Positions 12,201-25,372 are shown, counted from the first letter of the stretch. The stretch is DNA of 64,000 bases from Cyanoderma ruficeps (GCA_008694505.1 VZDJ01006585.1:11984944-12048943); one strand, 5' to 3'. The notes: generated by a model not told the origin, from the letters alone. Translations and numbers: made by a program.

Positions 12201-14628
12201 TTTCAGCAGTATGGCACTTGATCTCTAAGGCAAGTAATCCCAAACCCATTTCAAACACCACTGTCAGATATCAATGAATCAAATTTTCCAGTCCTTCATC
12301 AAACAACACTCCTTAGCTTTATTCCAGAGTTTTTCCTGATAATGGCTATGGAATTTGACCTCATAGACTAAAATACTGGTTGAGGAAGTCAGCTGGGTAT
12401 TTTTGCTTTGTTTTAATTTTGTTTTTCATTAAATAATCTCCCTTGTGTTAGTGGGACATGACTTATGCTGCTAAACTGTGGTCCTACTAATGTGGATCCA
12501 GTCTCTGTATATATAATTTCAAAGGCTCACAAACTGACAACTTCTTATTTTGTGAGTTCAAACAAAGGAAATTATGTATCTACACTTTCATGTCCCCAGA
12601 AAGACTATAATTGCAAATAGAAGAGGCATTGTGAAAAAAGAAAATTTTGTAGACCTTGAATTCTTATCTCAACAGTGACTTCTAAAAGCTTGTCCTGGAA
12701 ATCTTCTTCTTGCTTGTCTCTGAGTTCTTCTGCCTGTTGTCAGAAGGAGAGACTGGTGCTCTGTCTCTTCAGGACAGAAATGGAGACACATCTTTATGCA
12801 GACATTCTTTTGCCTAATCTTTGATTAGGTACTAGAATATCCAGAAAAAGTTGTGAGTGCCAGCTCCTCTCTGATGACTATTCAAAGTGTAGAAAGTTAG
12901 GCTGAATGTTTAATCTTAAGGAAGTTAAAATCATGTCAGATTATTCTAATCAAACTAATGATCAAATATGTGTGTCAAAGGAAAAGCAGTATGAAACTCC
13001 CCTTATTTTTCATTTAAAATACAAAGTTTTTAAGAGTAAATCTTTTTTTTCAGTGTTCAAATGTTTTCCTCAGGCAGATGTCTGTGAGCCTAGATTAAGA
13101 CAAAATAAAGCAAGCAGACCTGTGTTGCACCTGTGGCAGAAGTGTCAGACCTGAATGAAAACTAAACTTCTACCAAAAAAGAAGGATAAAATAAGCAGAT
13201 GAACCTAACAACAGGGCAGATTAACAAGAGACATGATAGGCAGTTGTGGGACTTAAAGGTCATGCCTAAACATGAAGCACATTTACCCTTTTAGCTACAG
13301 CACTGTGGTCTTGTTCAGGCAACAAGCTCTTGAGATTTCACAGTTATCCGTCTACGTTGAGTTACATCGCTAATTTAAATGCCTGGTGATTATGCTGTGT
13401 TATGATATCAATTGAAAGGTCAATGAATTCAGGAAATTGCTTTCTTATATCTTATATGACAGTCTTTTAGCGATTTTCGACAAAAATTGGGTAGTCGATT
13501 ACTTTCCATATCACATAAGATAACAATCAGAGAAATAATGTTAATATTCACAGAGACATATGATGTACTTTCCATAGGTTTTAAAAACACAATATTAATG
13601 CATGAAAAAAAATAGTTGAGGTTACCTTATAGTAAACATTAACTCTATTTCACATATAGAATATAGGAAATAAAAAATATAAAATTGGTTTAAAAGCTCT
13701 CTGGTTCTGACATTTTATTTTCGTCTGCATTTTAGAAAGCATAAAAGGAAAGCTGTGTATGTAAAGAAATATGGAGAAATGTATTAATACAATGTTTACA
13801 AATATTTGTTTAAATCCAGATGGGTGTTTACTTGACTGTTTCCAATTTTTTTTTTTTTTTTTGCAAACTTTAAATATTTGCAGGAACAAATTTTTCTTGT
13901 AGGGATGCTTGGGGAATACAATGTTTTTCTGTAGATTTTCTACAATATGAAAAGAAAGACATTCACACATGGACGCATATATTTGTTATTTGCTGTTCGC
14001 TATCCTCTACTGCACTTTTTACAATCAGTTATATCAGGAGTAGAAACAATACCATGTGATGACTAGTCATGTACAGAAAAATTTGAGTAGCTATGGGAAG
14101 CAATCTGCAGGTTGCAATTGTTCATATTTATTGTCCTCTGAACAATTAAAAATAAGAAATTTAGAGAACCCTAAATAATGAAAAAACTATTAGTAATCAA
14201 TGGAAAAATGAGCTATTGTCTACCCTGATGATTTATGATTTAAAAGAGTTTTCTGCAAACCAATTTGTTTCTTTCATATAGTTTTTCTGACTTGGTCCTA
14301 TTTGAGCACTGGATTAGGCAACCACTATGAAAAATTGTGACATTGTGAGTTCACATCATGTATTGTATGAAGGTCTAGTGTGGAAATAATTCTATGTGGA
14401 AAGTGAAGAATCTGTGATTTACTATTCTAGTTCATTTTTAGAGATTAAAATTTATTTACTCATGAATTGATCCATTCCTTAGTTACAATTCCTTTCTCAG
14501 AATTCCCATATAAAACAATTTGTGTCACTTAAGATCTCAAACTTAGAAGAAGCTAGGCTTTTAAGATCAGATCTTGCTATGTATTTAAATTATGTCCTTA
14601 ATTAAAACATGAATAATCACTGATTATC

Positions 14629-14650
14629 ATTTTGCTGCATGCAGCAAAAT
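14629..14650. repeat. Perfect 22-bp palindrome
   Basis: ATTTTGCTGCA followed by its exact reverse complement, with no spacer. It may be a binding site for a dimeric protein or chance; nothing around it decides. Confidence 0.6.
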
Positions 14651-16109
14651 TTCTCATTCTCTCTCTCTTTTTTTCCTTTTTTGTCCACAAAAATGCAATA
14701 TTAAACTTGCCATGACTTTTTTATGCAATATTAAGTTTGTGATTTGGCTTTTTGACCACTGTTTTCAAGATAGACCTTTTAATGGTTCGTGCTGCTATTG
14801 TTCTTTGTAATCTGTATGTTATTGCACAGAGATATTATGCTGACCGAATACGCACCAGCTTATTTGACCTGCACTGAGCCTTATCAGGCAAAGTAACCAT
14901 CCATCTGTCAGCCTTCTCCAGTCCTTGTTTTCAGCATTGCTTTCATGGAGTACCAGTGTTTTCTGGAGGCATGATTTTTCACCCTCAGACCAATAAGCCG
15001 TATAATGCCTTGTGTTTCCAGAGGTCTTGGCCTCCACCAGTATTTGATGTGCTACAATGTGTCAAAATAAAAGACTTAGAAACATCTTAAGAGACAAAAT
15101 TTTATTGCTTTCTGTCCAGAGCATGGAACAGTTCCATGCAATTTCTTCTAGTAACATAGAATCTTGTAAAATTCAATGTTTGTGCCATGCAATATTTTGT
15201 AATGTCTTGTAAATATGTCATGATGGCGTTTAAGTTAAGATGGTGTTAAGATGGCATTTGTTTTATCACAAACCATTCTTTTATAGCCCTTGAATCTGAA
15301 CACATGATCTTGGTTATACCTTTAAGTATAGGGAATCCTTCATGATTATTGTTAGAATAGCACCCTGAAGGGCTCTTATGAAAAGGTTAAGCACTTCAGA
15401 CCAAGTCATAGCCTAAGTCTTGACTTCCAGATGTTACCATTTCTTTGAAATTAAGTGACTTACTTTTTTTTCTTTAAATTTCTATGCTCTTTTTAAATTC
15501 TAATTGCTGCTTTGCTTAGTAAATTTTTATTTGGTGATTAAATACTGAAATGAGTTAATGGCTTTCACTTTGATAAATTATCTCATTACAAGTATATAGC
15601 TACATCATCTGGCATAGGCAAAAAAGTGATGGCAAACAATATGAGTACTCTAAAAGTACTTACATCATGAAATTCAGTTTTTAGAAAATCATATCCTTTT
15701 TGCGAAAGGCAGCATTGCAGAGACAGAGAAAAAATTCATAAAAAGAAAAATTCTGGAAGGTGAGGAATCACCTGTGAATATTGGCATTTCTTGCACAATT
15801 GTTTATAATATATCATGATCTGAAGTGGTGATAACCATAGTAATTTTTGCAAGGTCATGTTTCTTGTGAAAAAGCAGCCTAAAATGTGAATTCTAACATG
15901 GCAGATAACTGGGTGCATATGTGTATGAAAATATTGATAAACTTGAACTGAACAAAAGCAGCATGTCCTGAATGCTCCAGCTGACAAGCGACATAAGACA
16001 GAAATGCAAGTGGGGAAGATGATCATGTATTGTGCCTCTGCACACTGACTATTGAGATTTAGGAAGGAGTTTTCTCTCAAAGTGAGCAAATATCTTGATT
16101 GAAGGAAAA

Positions 16110-16480
16110 ATCTTGGATGTGGGTGGGGACCATGGGAATCAGAGTATTGTGTACAAACAAATGCCAGGAAATGGCCTGGGACTTTGTGAGGTAATACACG
16201 AGGCTGCTCATTGTGAGCAGCAGCATGGCAAGAACCAACAAGAATTTCTGCCTAACATTCCTGGACCAGTAGGGATGCACCTGCAGGAAAAGCATGTCAA
16301 GACCTATGGAACATATGGCTGGAGGGGAATGACTAACTGAGGGAGTTAAGGAGAGAGGAAGAGTGGAGTAAAAGCTCTAATCTTCTTGCTTCTTAAATAA
16401 ACCCCAGGATCTTTAACCACTACGTGTTGCCATTTACTCTGTCCTTGTCCATGACAGATCCTTCACCTTAGCTGACTAGA
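16110..16480 (+). other. Possible LTR-like or 3'-UTR-like segment
   Basis: This block is richer in G than its surroundings. It ends with a short purine-rich run, a 'aaagctctaatcttcttgc' stretch and AATAAA at 16396-16401, followed by a 'ccaggatctttaaccact' tail and a pyrimidine-rich region. That order resembles the U3-R-U5 order of avian LTRs, but I could find no TG...CA ends, no target duplication and no second copy here. A short hairpin (GCTGCTCA, loop TTG, TGAGCAGC) lies at about 16202-16220. It could equally be ordinary unique sequence. Confidence 0.25.
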
Positions 16481-16847
16481 CACCTTCCTCATCATTTTCA
16501 ATAGGTCAAACTGCTGTGCCCAAATGTCCCTGTTTTGACTACTCAGAACAACAGGTTCAGAAATGTCTGATGCAAGACACACTGGTTACCATTACCATAC
16601 CACCCTTGGTGGTACCATTACTCATTCAAATATAAGAAATTCATGAGCTTTGTAGCATTGAAACTGCTCACAGCCTGAAAGAGAAAGCCTTTGCCTCTTG
16701 CTGTAATTTATTAATTTCCATCTGAAATTAAATTTAAGAACTTTTCAGATATTTAATTCAGATAAGAATTTTCTGACAAATTGGTGCTTGCCCAAAATGC
16801 AACACAATATTATTGTAATTTGAAATATGGTCAGATATACAAAATCA

Positions 16848-16894
16848 GGACTTGGGGGTGCTGGTAGACAACAAATTGACCATGATTCAGCAAT
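16848..16894 (+). mobile_element. CR1 retrotransposon, short ORF2 scrap
   Basis: About 47 bases match the CR1 ORF2 3' coding region: the 'aggacttgggggtgctggt' block (family: 'aaggacttgggggtgttggt') followed by a 'gacaacaaattgaccatgat' block in place of the 'gagaagctcaacatgag' segment. Both edges fade into unrelated DNA. It is probably a surviving core of a much older insertion. Confidence 0.6.
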
Positions 16895-18744
16895 ATAAAT
16901 ATAGGGCAACATTTTACTCATTCAGAGCTTTCACTGGAGCACAGGAACTGGCGGCTGCATGAGGAGCTGCTTTTTGTAAGTAGGAAAATTATGCTTCTTG
17001 GATCTGGTCCAAAAATGGTCTTGAAAGGAATACTAATTTTTCCATTTATTTTGGTGAATTAACATTAGACTCTTAAGCAGTGCAGATTTTAATTCAGTAT
17101 CCTGTTTAATTCTGTGTCCAACAAAGCATCTAAATGGGAATTCAGACTAGTTTTCAGGGTTTTAAATAGGCTCTCAAGGCTCACAGCTTTAACACTTCTG
17201 TCTTGTTTCATTCCAGTCAGTTATGTAGATTGCTAACATCAAAATTGCTCACTACTAGAATGTTCTTGCAAAACTCAAAGAGGAAAAAAAGCCAACATGT
17301 TGGCAACAAATGGTACTGTTGACACAGTAAGTGGCACTCGAATTGCTGGGTGAGCGCTAATTCAGAGAACATACGTTATATGACATTTCTTTGGGGATGT
17401 TTGCCCTTTATTGCAATGGAACAAGACTGTAATCATTGTTATTATCTTAAATGCATAAAGAAGGGTTAATTAAGGGCTTGATTCTAATTATATATCAGGT
17501 GCTTCAGAAAGCAACCTTTTAAATACTGAATAAGTAAGAGTAAACTGGGAACAGTATTGCTTCACTCTGACTTCTACAGTGATTCCACTTGACCAGTTGT
17601 GCTCAGAGTCTAGAATAAGGCCCTTTATCACAGAGCCAGTTTTGTTCTAAAGGAATTAGGACTCCAACTTAATTTTGACCCAAAGTATGCTGCTTACTGT
17701 TCTCTGAAATAAATCCAACAACTCTTTCTTTTCTTATAGTGGCACTATACACTGGGAAAGCCCCTTCACACTACCTCAGATAGGGTGCAATTCAGTGTCA
17801 TGAAGTAATGCCATATTTCAGTAGATACACAGAGTATGCATAGTATACCTACTTCATTCATTTCTACTTCTTTTTTTTAAGAGAGTTTGCCACCTTCATA
17901 TATAGAAATAGAAAATATTTTATTTTTGATAAAGTGGCAATTTTGGGGGATTAGTGAAAATTATTAATATGCTGTGTGTTATTTCTCCATCTATGGATGA
18001 AAAGGTCACTAGGGTATTGTAAATTTTATAAAAGACAGTCAGAGATTTAAATTGTATTTTTGTTCTAAGCTGAAGGTATGCACAGTAGCACATAGCTTGA
18101 TAATTGAAAATTGCACATGCTAAAGATTAAGATTAATATAGTAATACTTCTGTTTACTGAATGTATGTGGCCAACTCCATGTTATTGTGACAAAATCTTG
18201 TTTCAGCTGGATGATCTCGATGACAGATCTTAGATTTGGAACATGGCACAAACACTTGTCTTAAATTAATCAAATGTATTTGATTTCTTGCTTTTAATTA
18301 CTCAATCTGTCACGCATCTGTTTTATCAGTTTGAAGAACCTTTGAAACAGAACACAAATACCTTTGACATATTGTTATTACTATAAGGAGAAACTCCCTT
18401 CTAAAGCTGATGAGGTGAATATGCCATACTTCCTGTGTTCCAGTGTGATCCATACAACTCTTCTGCTTGTCAGGAGTCTTGACTGACTGTTAGTGAACAC
18501 TGAGTGAATCCACCTTTTCTTGAACTCTAATTTTGTTATCAGTTGATGCAGGTTCTTTATAGGCCCAATATATCCCTTTGGATACAGTGGAACATTTTAC
18601 AAGGAAACAGGATATTGGTTTCACAGGTCCTTCCATACATATAGAGATAGAAGTGGTTACATATAGTCATTTTTTGGAAATGCTAGCATATGCTCACTTA
18701 TTGCACAAAATTAAAAGTGAGAAAAAAGAAGTACATTATCTCAG
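16895..18744. other. Unassigned non-coding DNA
   Basis: No gene or repeat family is recognised. The sequence is AT-rich with scattered short homopolymers. Confidence 0.5.
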
Positions 18745-18843
18745 ACACACGGTGTGATTCTTGTGGTTGTCCCATACAGATTCAGGGGCTGACTTGATGA
18801 TCCTTGTGGAACCCTTCCGAATCAGGTAAATCTATGATTTTAT
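18745..18843 (+). mobile_element. CR1 retrotransposon, 3' tail fragment
   Basis: The block 'gacttgatgatccttgtgg' (18792-18810), followed by a 'cccttccgaatcagg' block and a decayed TCTATGATTTT end, matches the 3' UTR of the CR1 subgroup whose tail reads 'tggactcgatgatccttgt'. The CR1 at 22805-23445 belongs to the same subgroup and has the same order. Only about 100 bases remain. Confidence 0.75.
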
Positions 18844-20225
18844 AGAATTTGCAGTTAGCTATGCTCATATAGGTTGTATCTTCTCTGAGGTAGAGTTTCC
18901 TTCTAATACCTTTAGAAAGACATTGCTTTACTGTGCTCTTGATTATTCTATTTCTCTACCACTATTCCAGAAGAGAGTAAGAATACAAAAGTTATGACTT
19001 CTCTAATATTATTAAAGTTTTATTAAAGTTTTCCTACTATCTGATTATAAAAGATTCCTTCATGTTTCTCATAACTGAGTTCTGTAGAACCACCCAGTAC
19101 AATATAAAGCATCCTTCCTACTTTTTCTTTTCATGAGCATTCATAATTCCTATATACTATGATTCTTTGGTAATTTGAGACAGTTTTCCTTTATTATTTT
19201 GAAAAAGCCTACATGCTCTATAAGGGGCAAGTATTACATTTGCATTCTTCTTGTTAGGGTCATTGCTTCAGTCTTTCTGTGAGTGTGGTGCAAATGAAGC
19301 CAGATTGCAGAGATTTTGAAACATAGAATGGAAACTTTAAGTTGAATAACATCCCTGTGACCTTGTTCTCTGGTTGTTGTTTTAGAACTTTTGGAAGATC
19401 CATCAGGGAAATATATTGCAATCATATATCCCCTTCAAATAATTTCTGACTGATAAATCATCCCAGAACCCCAGACAAGCAATCTGATCAGAACACAGCA
19501 GTGGAGTTTCAGGGTTGAGATTCTAAATGTCAATGGAGTATAAAGTGCAGTAGTAGTGGCAGTTGCTAATATCATCAGGAAGTGAAGGCTTTTCAAATAA
19601 CCAAATTTTAATATTTATCTGAACCAAACAGTAGAAAATTGCATGGAGAAGTGCAATGCATATTGCCTGGTTACCACTTTCTTACAAAAGGAAATACAAT
19701 TTACGATTCCATGAAAATTTTCTAAACAAAAGTAGACCCATTTTTTATCCACTTCCATTAACCAGCATCAGGGGAAAAAAATTAAAAGTTACTTTGCTTA
19801 TAAAAATGAAAATTTCGTATGTATCACTTTACCTTAGGAAAAATTTTAACAGCTTCTGTTAAAAACTGCTGCTAGACATTGGCCATAATATATAACTAGT
19901 ATGAAAGGATCAGAAACATGGCCTTCTTTAGGCCACCATATTTATGTTAATTTAGATAAGAACTCTATTAAGTTGAGTAAATTCATGTAGATCCAAGGCA
20001 GACCTAACAAGAGTATTTTTGTCAAAATTGCAGGCAAATAGAGTTGTGTGATAACAGTTTCAGAGCCTTCAGCCATAGTTCTTTGCAAACTGTGCTCTTC
20101 TAGTGTAGCTTTGGCCCCAGACCTTCTAGAATCCAAGCACTTTGAGAGACACTGATTAGAGATTACACAAGAGCTCATATAGAGAGGTTATATGGGCAGC
20201 TGAGTAGGTAACTAGCATATGAATT
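18844..20225. other. Unassigned non-coding DNA
   Basis: No coding exon is supported. A stretch at 19485-19549 shares several words in the same order with 60719-60780 and may be a very old dispersed repeat. Confidence 0.45.
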
Positions 20226-21146
20226 CGTATTGGGTTTATGTGGCAAGGTTTTGGTAGCAGGCTGGAGGGGTAGCTCCTGTGAGGTACTGCCAGAACCTTT
20301 CCCTGTGTCTGACAGAATCACAGAATAGAGCTCATGGCAGATGACTCTAAGTAATCTGCATCATGGCAGATGACTCTAATATCTGCTGGCCAAGGCCAAG
20401 CCCATCAGTGACTGTGATAGCACCTCTGGGAAAACAGAGCTAAGAAGGAAGAAAAACTACCTTGTTACTAAGCAGCAACTAAAAGGGAGGAGTGAGAATG
20501 TGTGAGAGGAACCACTCTGCAGACATCAAGGTCAGCGAAGGAGGGGGAGGTGTTCCAGCACCAGGCGGAGATTCCTCTGCAGCCCGTGGTGCAGGCCATA
20601 GTGAGTCAGCTGCGTCCCTGCAGCGCACGGAGGCCCACAGGGCAGCAGAGATCCACCCACAGCCTGTGGTAAAGGCCTCACGCTGGAGCCATTGGATGTC
20701 GGAAGGAGGCTGTGCCTCCTTACAGCATTGATGCTAGAGAAGGCTCCTGCAGAGACCCGTGTACCCCCAGGAAACAGGAGCCCATGGTGGGGAAGAGCAT
20801 AAGGAGCCTTCTCCCTGAAAAGGAAGCAGCAGCAGAGACATGTGATCAACTGATTGGAACCAGTTTCCTGTCCCTCTGAGTGGCTGGGGGAGGCAGGGAG
20901 AAAACTGGAAAGAAGGAAGGGGTGGGTTAGAGTGTTTTGAAATGTGATTTTATGTCTCATTATACTCCACTAATTTGATTGGTAATGAATCAAATTAATT
21001 TCCCCAAGAGGAGACTGTTTTGCTTGTGGTCATAAATGCTGACTGATCTCCCTGTCCTTATCTTAGCCCACAGAGTATTTTGTCATATTTTTCTCCCCTG
21101 TCAGATTGAGAAGGTGGAACAATTGAGCCAGGGTCAACTCACCACA
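20226..21146 (+). mobile_element. LTR of the same ERVL-like family as the 5520 copy
   Basis: This 921-base LTR begins CGTATTGGGTTTATGTGGC (the first base mutated from T) and ends TCAACTCACCACA. It keeps the family order: the 'ggcaaggttttggtagcag' start, a 'ggccaaggccaagcccatc' block, the 'gaggaaccactctgcagaca' block, and an end with 'gatctccctgtccttatct'. The polyadenylation signal is degraded to AATGAA. A local duplication of 'catggcagatgactctaa' is present at about 20334 and 20362. The flanks are GAATT and TAATA, matching at three of five positions, so the target duplication is at best decayed. No internal retroviral sequence is attached. The minus-strand frame at 20532-20960 (142 codons) lies wholly inside the LTR and is not a gene. 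Confidence 0.85.
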
Positions 21147-22804
21147 TAATAAAGGAGGTATGTAGTCTTTTGGGACAGAAGCCAGAGTCGGTCTTTCCAC
21201 AGAGCCAACATTTACTTTCTTTCTTGTCCTCTAACTACTGAAAAATTATTCCCTCATGGAACTGAGCTGTTTAAAATAGTCTTCTCTCTTTCCCAAAATT
21301 CAAAATTGTGTTAGAAAAGGCAATCAAGTCTATACAAGTTCTATGAGTTAAATAATTTCCATCAAGCTTACAGACCTCTCACAAATAGTTTGGTGTAATA
21401 CAAATCCCAACACTTTTAAAATTGATAAAAGAATTCTTTGCAAGAGACAAAAATTACTGATCAACTCAGAATGAGCATCACATATTTTAAGACTGATCAA
21501 AGAGACAGCAGCAAGTATAATATCCGCTCTTTAAAAGATTAAACTCTTCCATGCAAAGATATTTTAATTAGAAAGTTTCTTGGATTGCTTTGTAAAATAT
21601 CACTGCATAACTTGAAAATTTACAAAATAAATTAGGAGTGTGATTAGGAAGCAAAGTAGTATAAAAATTTCATAAAAGTAACTTGAAAGAAAAGCAATAA
21701 ATTTGGGGTTTTATAAAAGAAAATGGGCAGGAACAATGTCAGAAGCTAGTGAACATGCGATATAATTCACCATGGAGAGCAGAAGGGAAAAAATAGGAAT
21801 CCAAAATTAAATGCATATCAGATAACTTAAGACATTTGTGTTGCAGTATCTACATTTGCATTACTCATCTTTCCTGTTTTAGTAGCCATTACAGAAAAAT
21901 AGATATTCCAGACTGCCATGAACTGAACTCAACATATCCATTTAATAATTCAATCATTGTAGTTGGTGAAATATCTCCAGAAACATATAATTTTCTTGAG
22001 TAAGGCAAAGATCTTGTATTCACTGTGTAGAAAAACAATTGCAAATGCTTAAAAACTATGTCTACATGAGTGGAGATTTAGTCTTCTTAAATCAAGCATC
22101 TGTTTATACTGACGGATGGAGTAGGGAGCAAAAATAAAGTGACAGATGCCTATGTAGCCTGAGGTCAGCTTAGTGTAAACTTATTTCAAAGTCTGGTACT
22201 AAAGAGAGCAAGCTGATTTTCAAAAAGGTGATGGTAGGATTATGATACCTTTGCAGTTATAGTGGGGTTTCTATGTATAGGGGCAGGATTCAGTTCCACA
22301 AAAAATGACTCATAGCTAATAGGATACAAATCTGCATGGAAGTGAAAGGAGATGCCCTGCTGGAGCTTCAGTTGTGTCAGTTGCTAGTAGCTATAGCGCA
22401 GTTAATCTAAAGCAGTATTAGATATATTTATTTAAACAGTTCTAATCTCTGTGTGAGTGAGTCCCCGTGGGTAGAAAGCTGAAAGTTTTGGTTGACTATT
22501 ATAGGCATATAGTGTGATTTTAGCACTGCTGAGCATCCTATTTAGACTATAGATGATGATACAAATGAATGAAGGTCTTCTAGGTTTTCTGTATGTTCCT
22601 TCTGATCTCTACCTGAACCAGATGAGTGTGTTGCATGACATCCAATATCCATATTTATCTGCTGAATCTCACTATAGATGCTTAAGTTCCCATTGACAGG
22701 ATTGTAAATGTAGGAATCAATTCATTTGTCCATTCATATTTTTCTATGGGCAAATGACATGTCCTTGGGTACCTCACCTTGCCTCTATCTACCATAGCAG
22801 AAAG
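21147..22804. other. Unassigned AT-rich non-coding DNA
   Basis: No gene or mobile element is recognised between the LTR and the next CR1. Confidence 0.5.
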
Positions 22805-23445
22805 TAGCTGACATGAGTCAGCAGTGTTCTGGCAGCCAACCCTGTCCTGGGAGCATCAGGCACAGTGTGGCCAGCTGGACAAGGGAGGGGATTGTCCTGC
22901 TCTGCTCTGCACTGGGGCAGCCTCACCGCGAGTATTATGTGCAGTTTGGGACACTACAGTATAAAAATATACAAAACTATTTCAGAGTGTCCAAAGGAGG
23001 GCTACAAAGATGGTAAAGAGTCTAGAAGAGAAGCCAGTCTGAGGTCACTTGGTCTCTTCAGCTTGGAGAAGAATAGGCTGAGTGGAGACCTCATACCTAT
23101 CCTCAACATCCTCACAAGAGAAAGCAAAGGATCAGGTTCCCATCTCTTCTTTCTGGTGATCAGTGGCAGGAAATTATCCCACAGGAATGGCATGAAGCTG
23201 TGTCAGGAAGGTTTAGATTGGGTATTAGAAAAAGGTTTTCCATCCAGAGGGTGGCTGGCCAGTGAAACAGGTTCTGCAGGGAAGTGGTTTCAGCTCCAAC
23301 CCTGAGTTCAAGAGTTATTTAGACAATGCTTTCAAGCCCACAATGTGATTTTTGGGGTTGTCTTATGCAGGGCCAGGAGCTGGACTTGATGACCCTTGTA
23401 GGTCCCTTCCAATTCAGCATATTCCTTGGGTCTGTTATTGTATGA
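22805..23445 (+). mobile_element. CR1 retrotransposon, 3' 640 bases
   Basis: This plus-strand copy covers the last part of ORF2 and the 3' UTR. Recognisable blocks in order are 'gagtcagcagtgttctggc', 'gcacagtgtggccagctgg', 'gggattgtcctgctctgct', 'tgtgcagtttgggacactac', 'gtccaaaggagggctacaaa', 'ggtcacttggtctcttcagc', 'ggcatgaagctgtgtcagg', 'ggccaggagctggacttgat' and 'cttgtaggtcccttccaatt'. The terminal octamers are eroded (about 23425-23440). The conceptual frame at 22865-23305 is a partial relic of the C-terminal ORF2 read out of register and has no separate function. This is the subgroup with the 'ctggacttgatgacccttgt' tail. Confidence 0.92.
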
Positions 23446-25175
23446 AAGCTTGGGTCTCCAATTGGAAGTGTAGTTTACCTGGCACAGAATCCTGTCTGTG
23501 ACTCACTTGTCCAGACCCAGGCATTTTGGTGCCACCTGAGAGAATCCTAAATGTGTAACCCCATGGAGCTAATAGATACAGCAGAGCACTTATGAGAAAT
23601 TAATAATCTATCGAATTGGCAGATGAAGACTAGGCAGGTTTTTAGATGAAATCTCAAACTGAAAATTTTCTATATGTAAGCAACCACATTAAGGCCAAGA
23701 GCTCTACTATGTATCTATTTTTTTTCATATTTCTATCACCGTGTTTTTAATGGCCTCACATTAAAAGCTAAATAATTGTGAAGCTAAAAATAATTGTGAA
23801 ATGAAATAGTGCTGAGTACAGACAATAATGAAAAACTCTGTTGCATCAGGAGTGGGAGAAAGATTGTGGCAGCTTCCTTTAGAAAATTTCTGCAAATGGC
23901 TCTCTTATGAAAGAAACCATATGGTTAAGATTGACACATTTCCTTAAAACAAAGAAAAATATAGTAATACCTTAATTTTATGGGTTTCATCTTAATTTAA
24001 TGAGTGACATTTAGGAATTTTTCATTGACTTCAGCAGGTCCAGAAATCAGCAGGGGAACATTTCCCTTTCCTCTTATTGATAAGCCTCTGCTATACAGAA
24101 ATTCTAAATGAAAAATAAAAAAAATAAAAATCCCAGCAAAACAAACTAACAGTGATACTTCAGTATTCTGAGGTCAAAATTGTTGTTTCCACAAAGCAAT
24201 GCTTTTAAGATTTTTAGTTGAAATTAACTAAATTAACATTGAAATAAAATGTCTCAAAACACAACCTTTTATAAAACTGTGTTTCTGCAGTCTCTCTCTT
24301 TAGTATCTGTCAAGAGAACCCTCAAGAGACAAACAATTCTGAATACCATAGAAGGGACTAGTAGAAAAGTGTCATTATTTTTAGTCTGCACTGCTGTTTT
24401 TGCTGCTGCTGAAGAATTTGTGCATGAATATGAGTATTTCTTGTAATGAATAGAATAGATAATAGAAGAAGTAGGAAGAGGGTGTTCTTAGTGCCATGAC
24501 TTGAGTGTCTATCCTTAAGATGGTCCATAACTTGTAGTCTGGTGGTTCAAGAGTTTGCAGAGTTTTTACAATGCAAAGAATCATTAAAATTTGGCTTAGT
24601 TTTGTTTGTACTTTGGTGCCTTATATAGTTGATCCGTTTCAAGGGTAAAGACTTTAACTTCCAAAATCCCCAATGATTTCATGCTCTTGATTTTGCATAA
24701 TCTGATGCAAGTTGAAGGGTAGTGACAAAAGAGACAAAATAGAGAATATGGGATCATGGAATTTTTTTCTAAAGCAAATGTGTCTTAAATATGATGTATG
24801 ATATGGGTATGTACATAGTTTTTATATCTTCTTTTACTTCTAGCTTTATATTTCTTTAGTGGATGCATTGATGGTATCTAAATTGACAAAAATGTCAGTT
24901 CTCAGCAGAGATTGTAAGAAGAAGACAAATTTTTGTTTTGAGCCTGAGCAAAAAAATCTGGAGCTGGGCTACTTGGAAAAAGAAGAAAGCCGTCCATGAC
25001 AGTTTGGATATTCACTTAACCTGCTGAGACATTTACAGAAGTGGAAGCGAGAAAGAAGAGATGGCCTGGGTTCAGTTCAGTGTCCTACAGAGGCCACTGC
25101 TCCTGGAGAGTCTGTAGAGGCCAGAAGCCTGGCTGCCAGCAACTGCTGCAGAAGGCCATAGGTTTCCTGTAGCTC
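23446..25175. other. Unassigned AT-rich non-coding DNA
   Basis: No exon or element is recognised. A short direct repeat of an 'aagctaaataattgtga' type lies near 23768-23805. Confidence 0.5.
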
Positions 25176-25372
25176 AGAGAATCACAGAATTATAAAAATG
25201 GTTTTGGTTGGAAGGGATCTTAAAGATCATCTAGTTCCAACCCCTCTGCCAGGGGCAAGGATGCCACCCACTAGACCAGGTTGCTGAAAGCCTCATCCAA
25301 ATTGGCCTTCAGCATTTATTTCCACTGATGAGTCATCTGCAAATTCTCTGGGCAAACTGTGCCAGATCCTGT
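25176..25372 (-). mobile_element. CR1 retrotransposon, 3' UTR fragment
   Basis: The sequence starts with GAGAATCACAGAAT, the reverse complement of the CR1 3' octamers. It then reads the minus-strand 3' UTR: 'ggttggaagggatcttaaag', 'atcatctagttccaacccc', 'tgccaggggcaaggatgcc', 'ctagaccaggttgctgaaag' and a 'tctgggcaaactgtgccag' block. Similarity is lost after about 25372. No coding part is left. Confidence 0.88.

Larger units (their letters stand above)
9223..16847. other. Long unassigned AT-rich non-coding stretch
   Basis: I recognise no exon, CR1 piece or secure LTR in most of this 7.6 kb. It contains a T17 run at 13846-13862, a perfect 22-bp palindrome at 14629-14650 and a doubtful LTR-like end around 16396. 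Frames at 13650-13970 (106 codons, minus) and 15736-16089 (117 codons, minus) are rich in Phe/Ile/Lys or lack any known domain, and I regard them as chance. Islands with a few CpGs (for example 13470-13500 and 14840-15040) could be conserved non-coding elements, but this cannot be judged from one sequence. Confidence 0.5.

Noticed and set aside
13650..13970. 106-codon minus-strand frame
   Set aside because: It is dominated by Lys, Phe and Ile from AT-rich DNA and includes a poly-Lys run from the T17 tract. It has no recognisable domain.
16077..16295. 72-codon minus-strand frame with a strong hydrophobic segment and an acceptor-like TTTTCCTGCAG at its start
   Set aside because: It looks like the membrane anchor of a Golgi enzyme at first sight, but I could match no family. 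No donor site or neighbouring exon is visible, and it overlaps a doubtful LTR-like segment.
20532..20960. 142-codon minus-strand open frame, the longest in the window
   Set aside because: It lies entirely inside the ERVL-like LTR at 20226-21146, which runs on the plus strand and has no coding region. The frame is open because the LTR is GC-richer than its surroundings.
5520..21146. A full provirus between the two similar LTRs
   Set aside because: The 13.7 kb between them contains a CR1 and unassigned DNA but no retroviral gene. The first LTR has its own complete target duplication, so it is a solo LTR.
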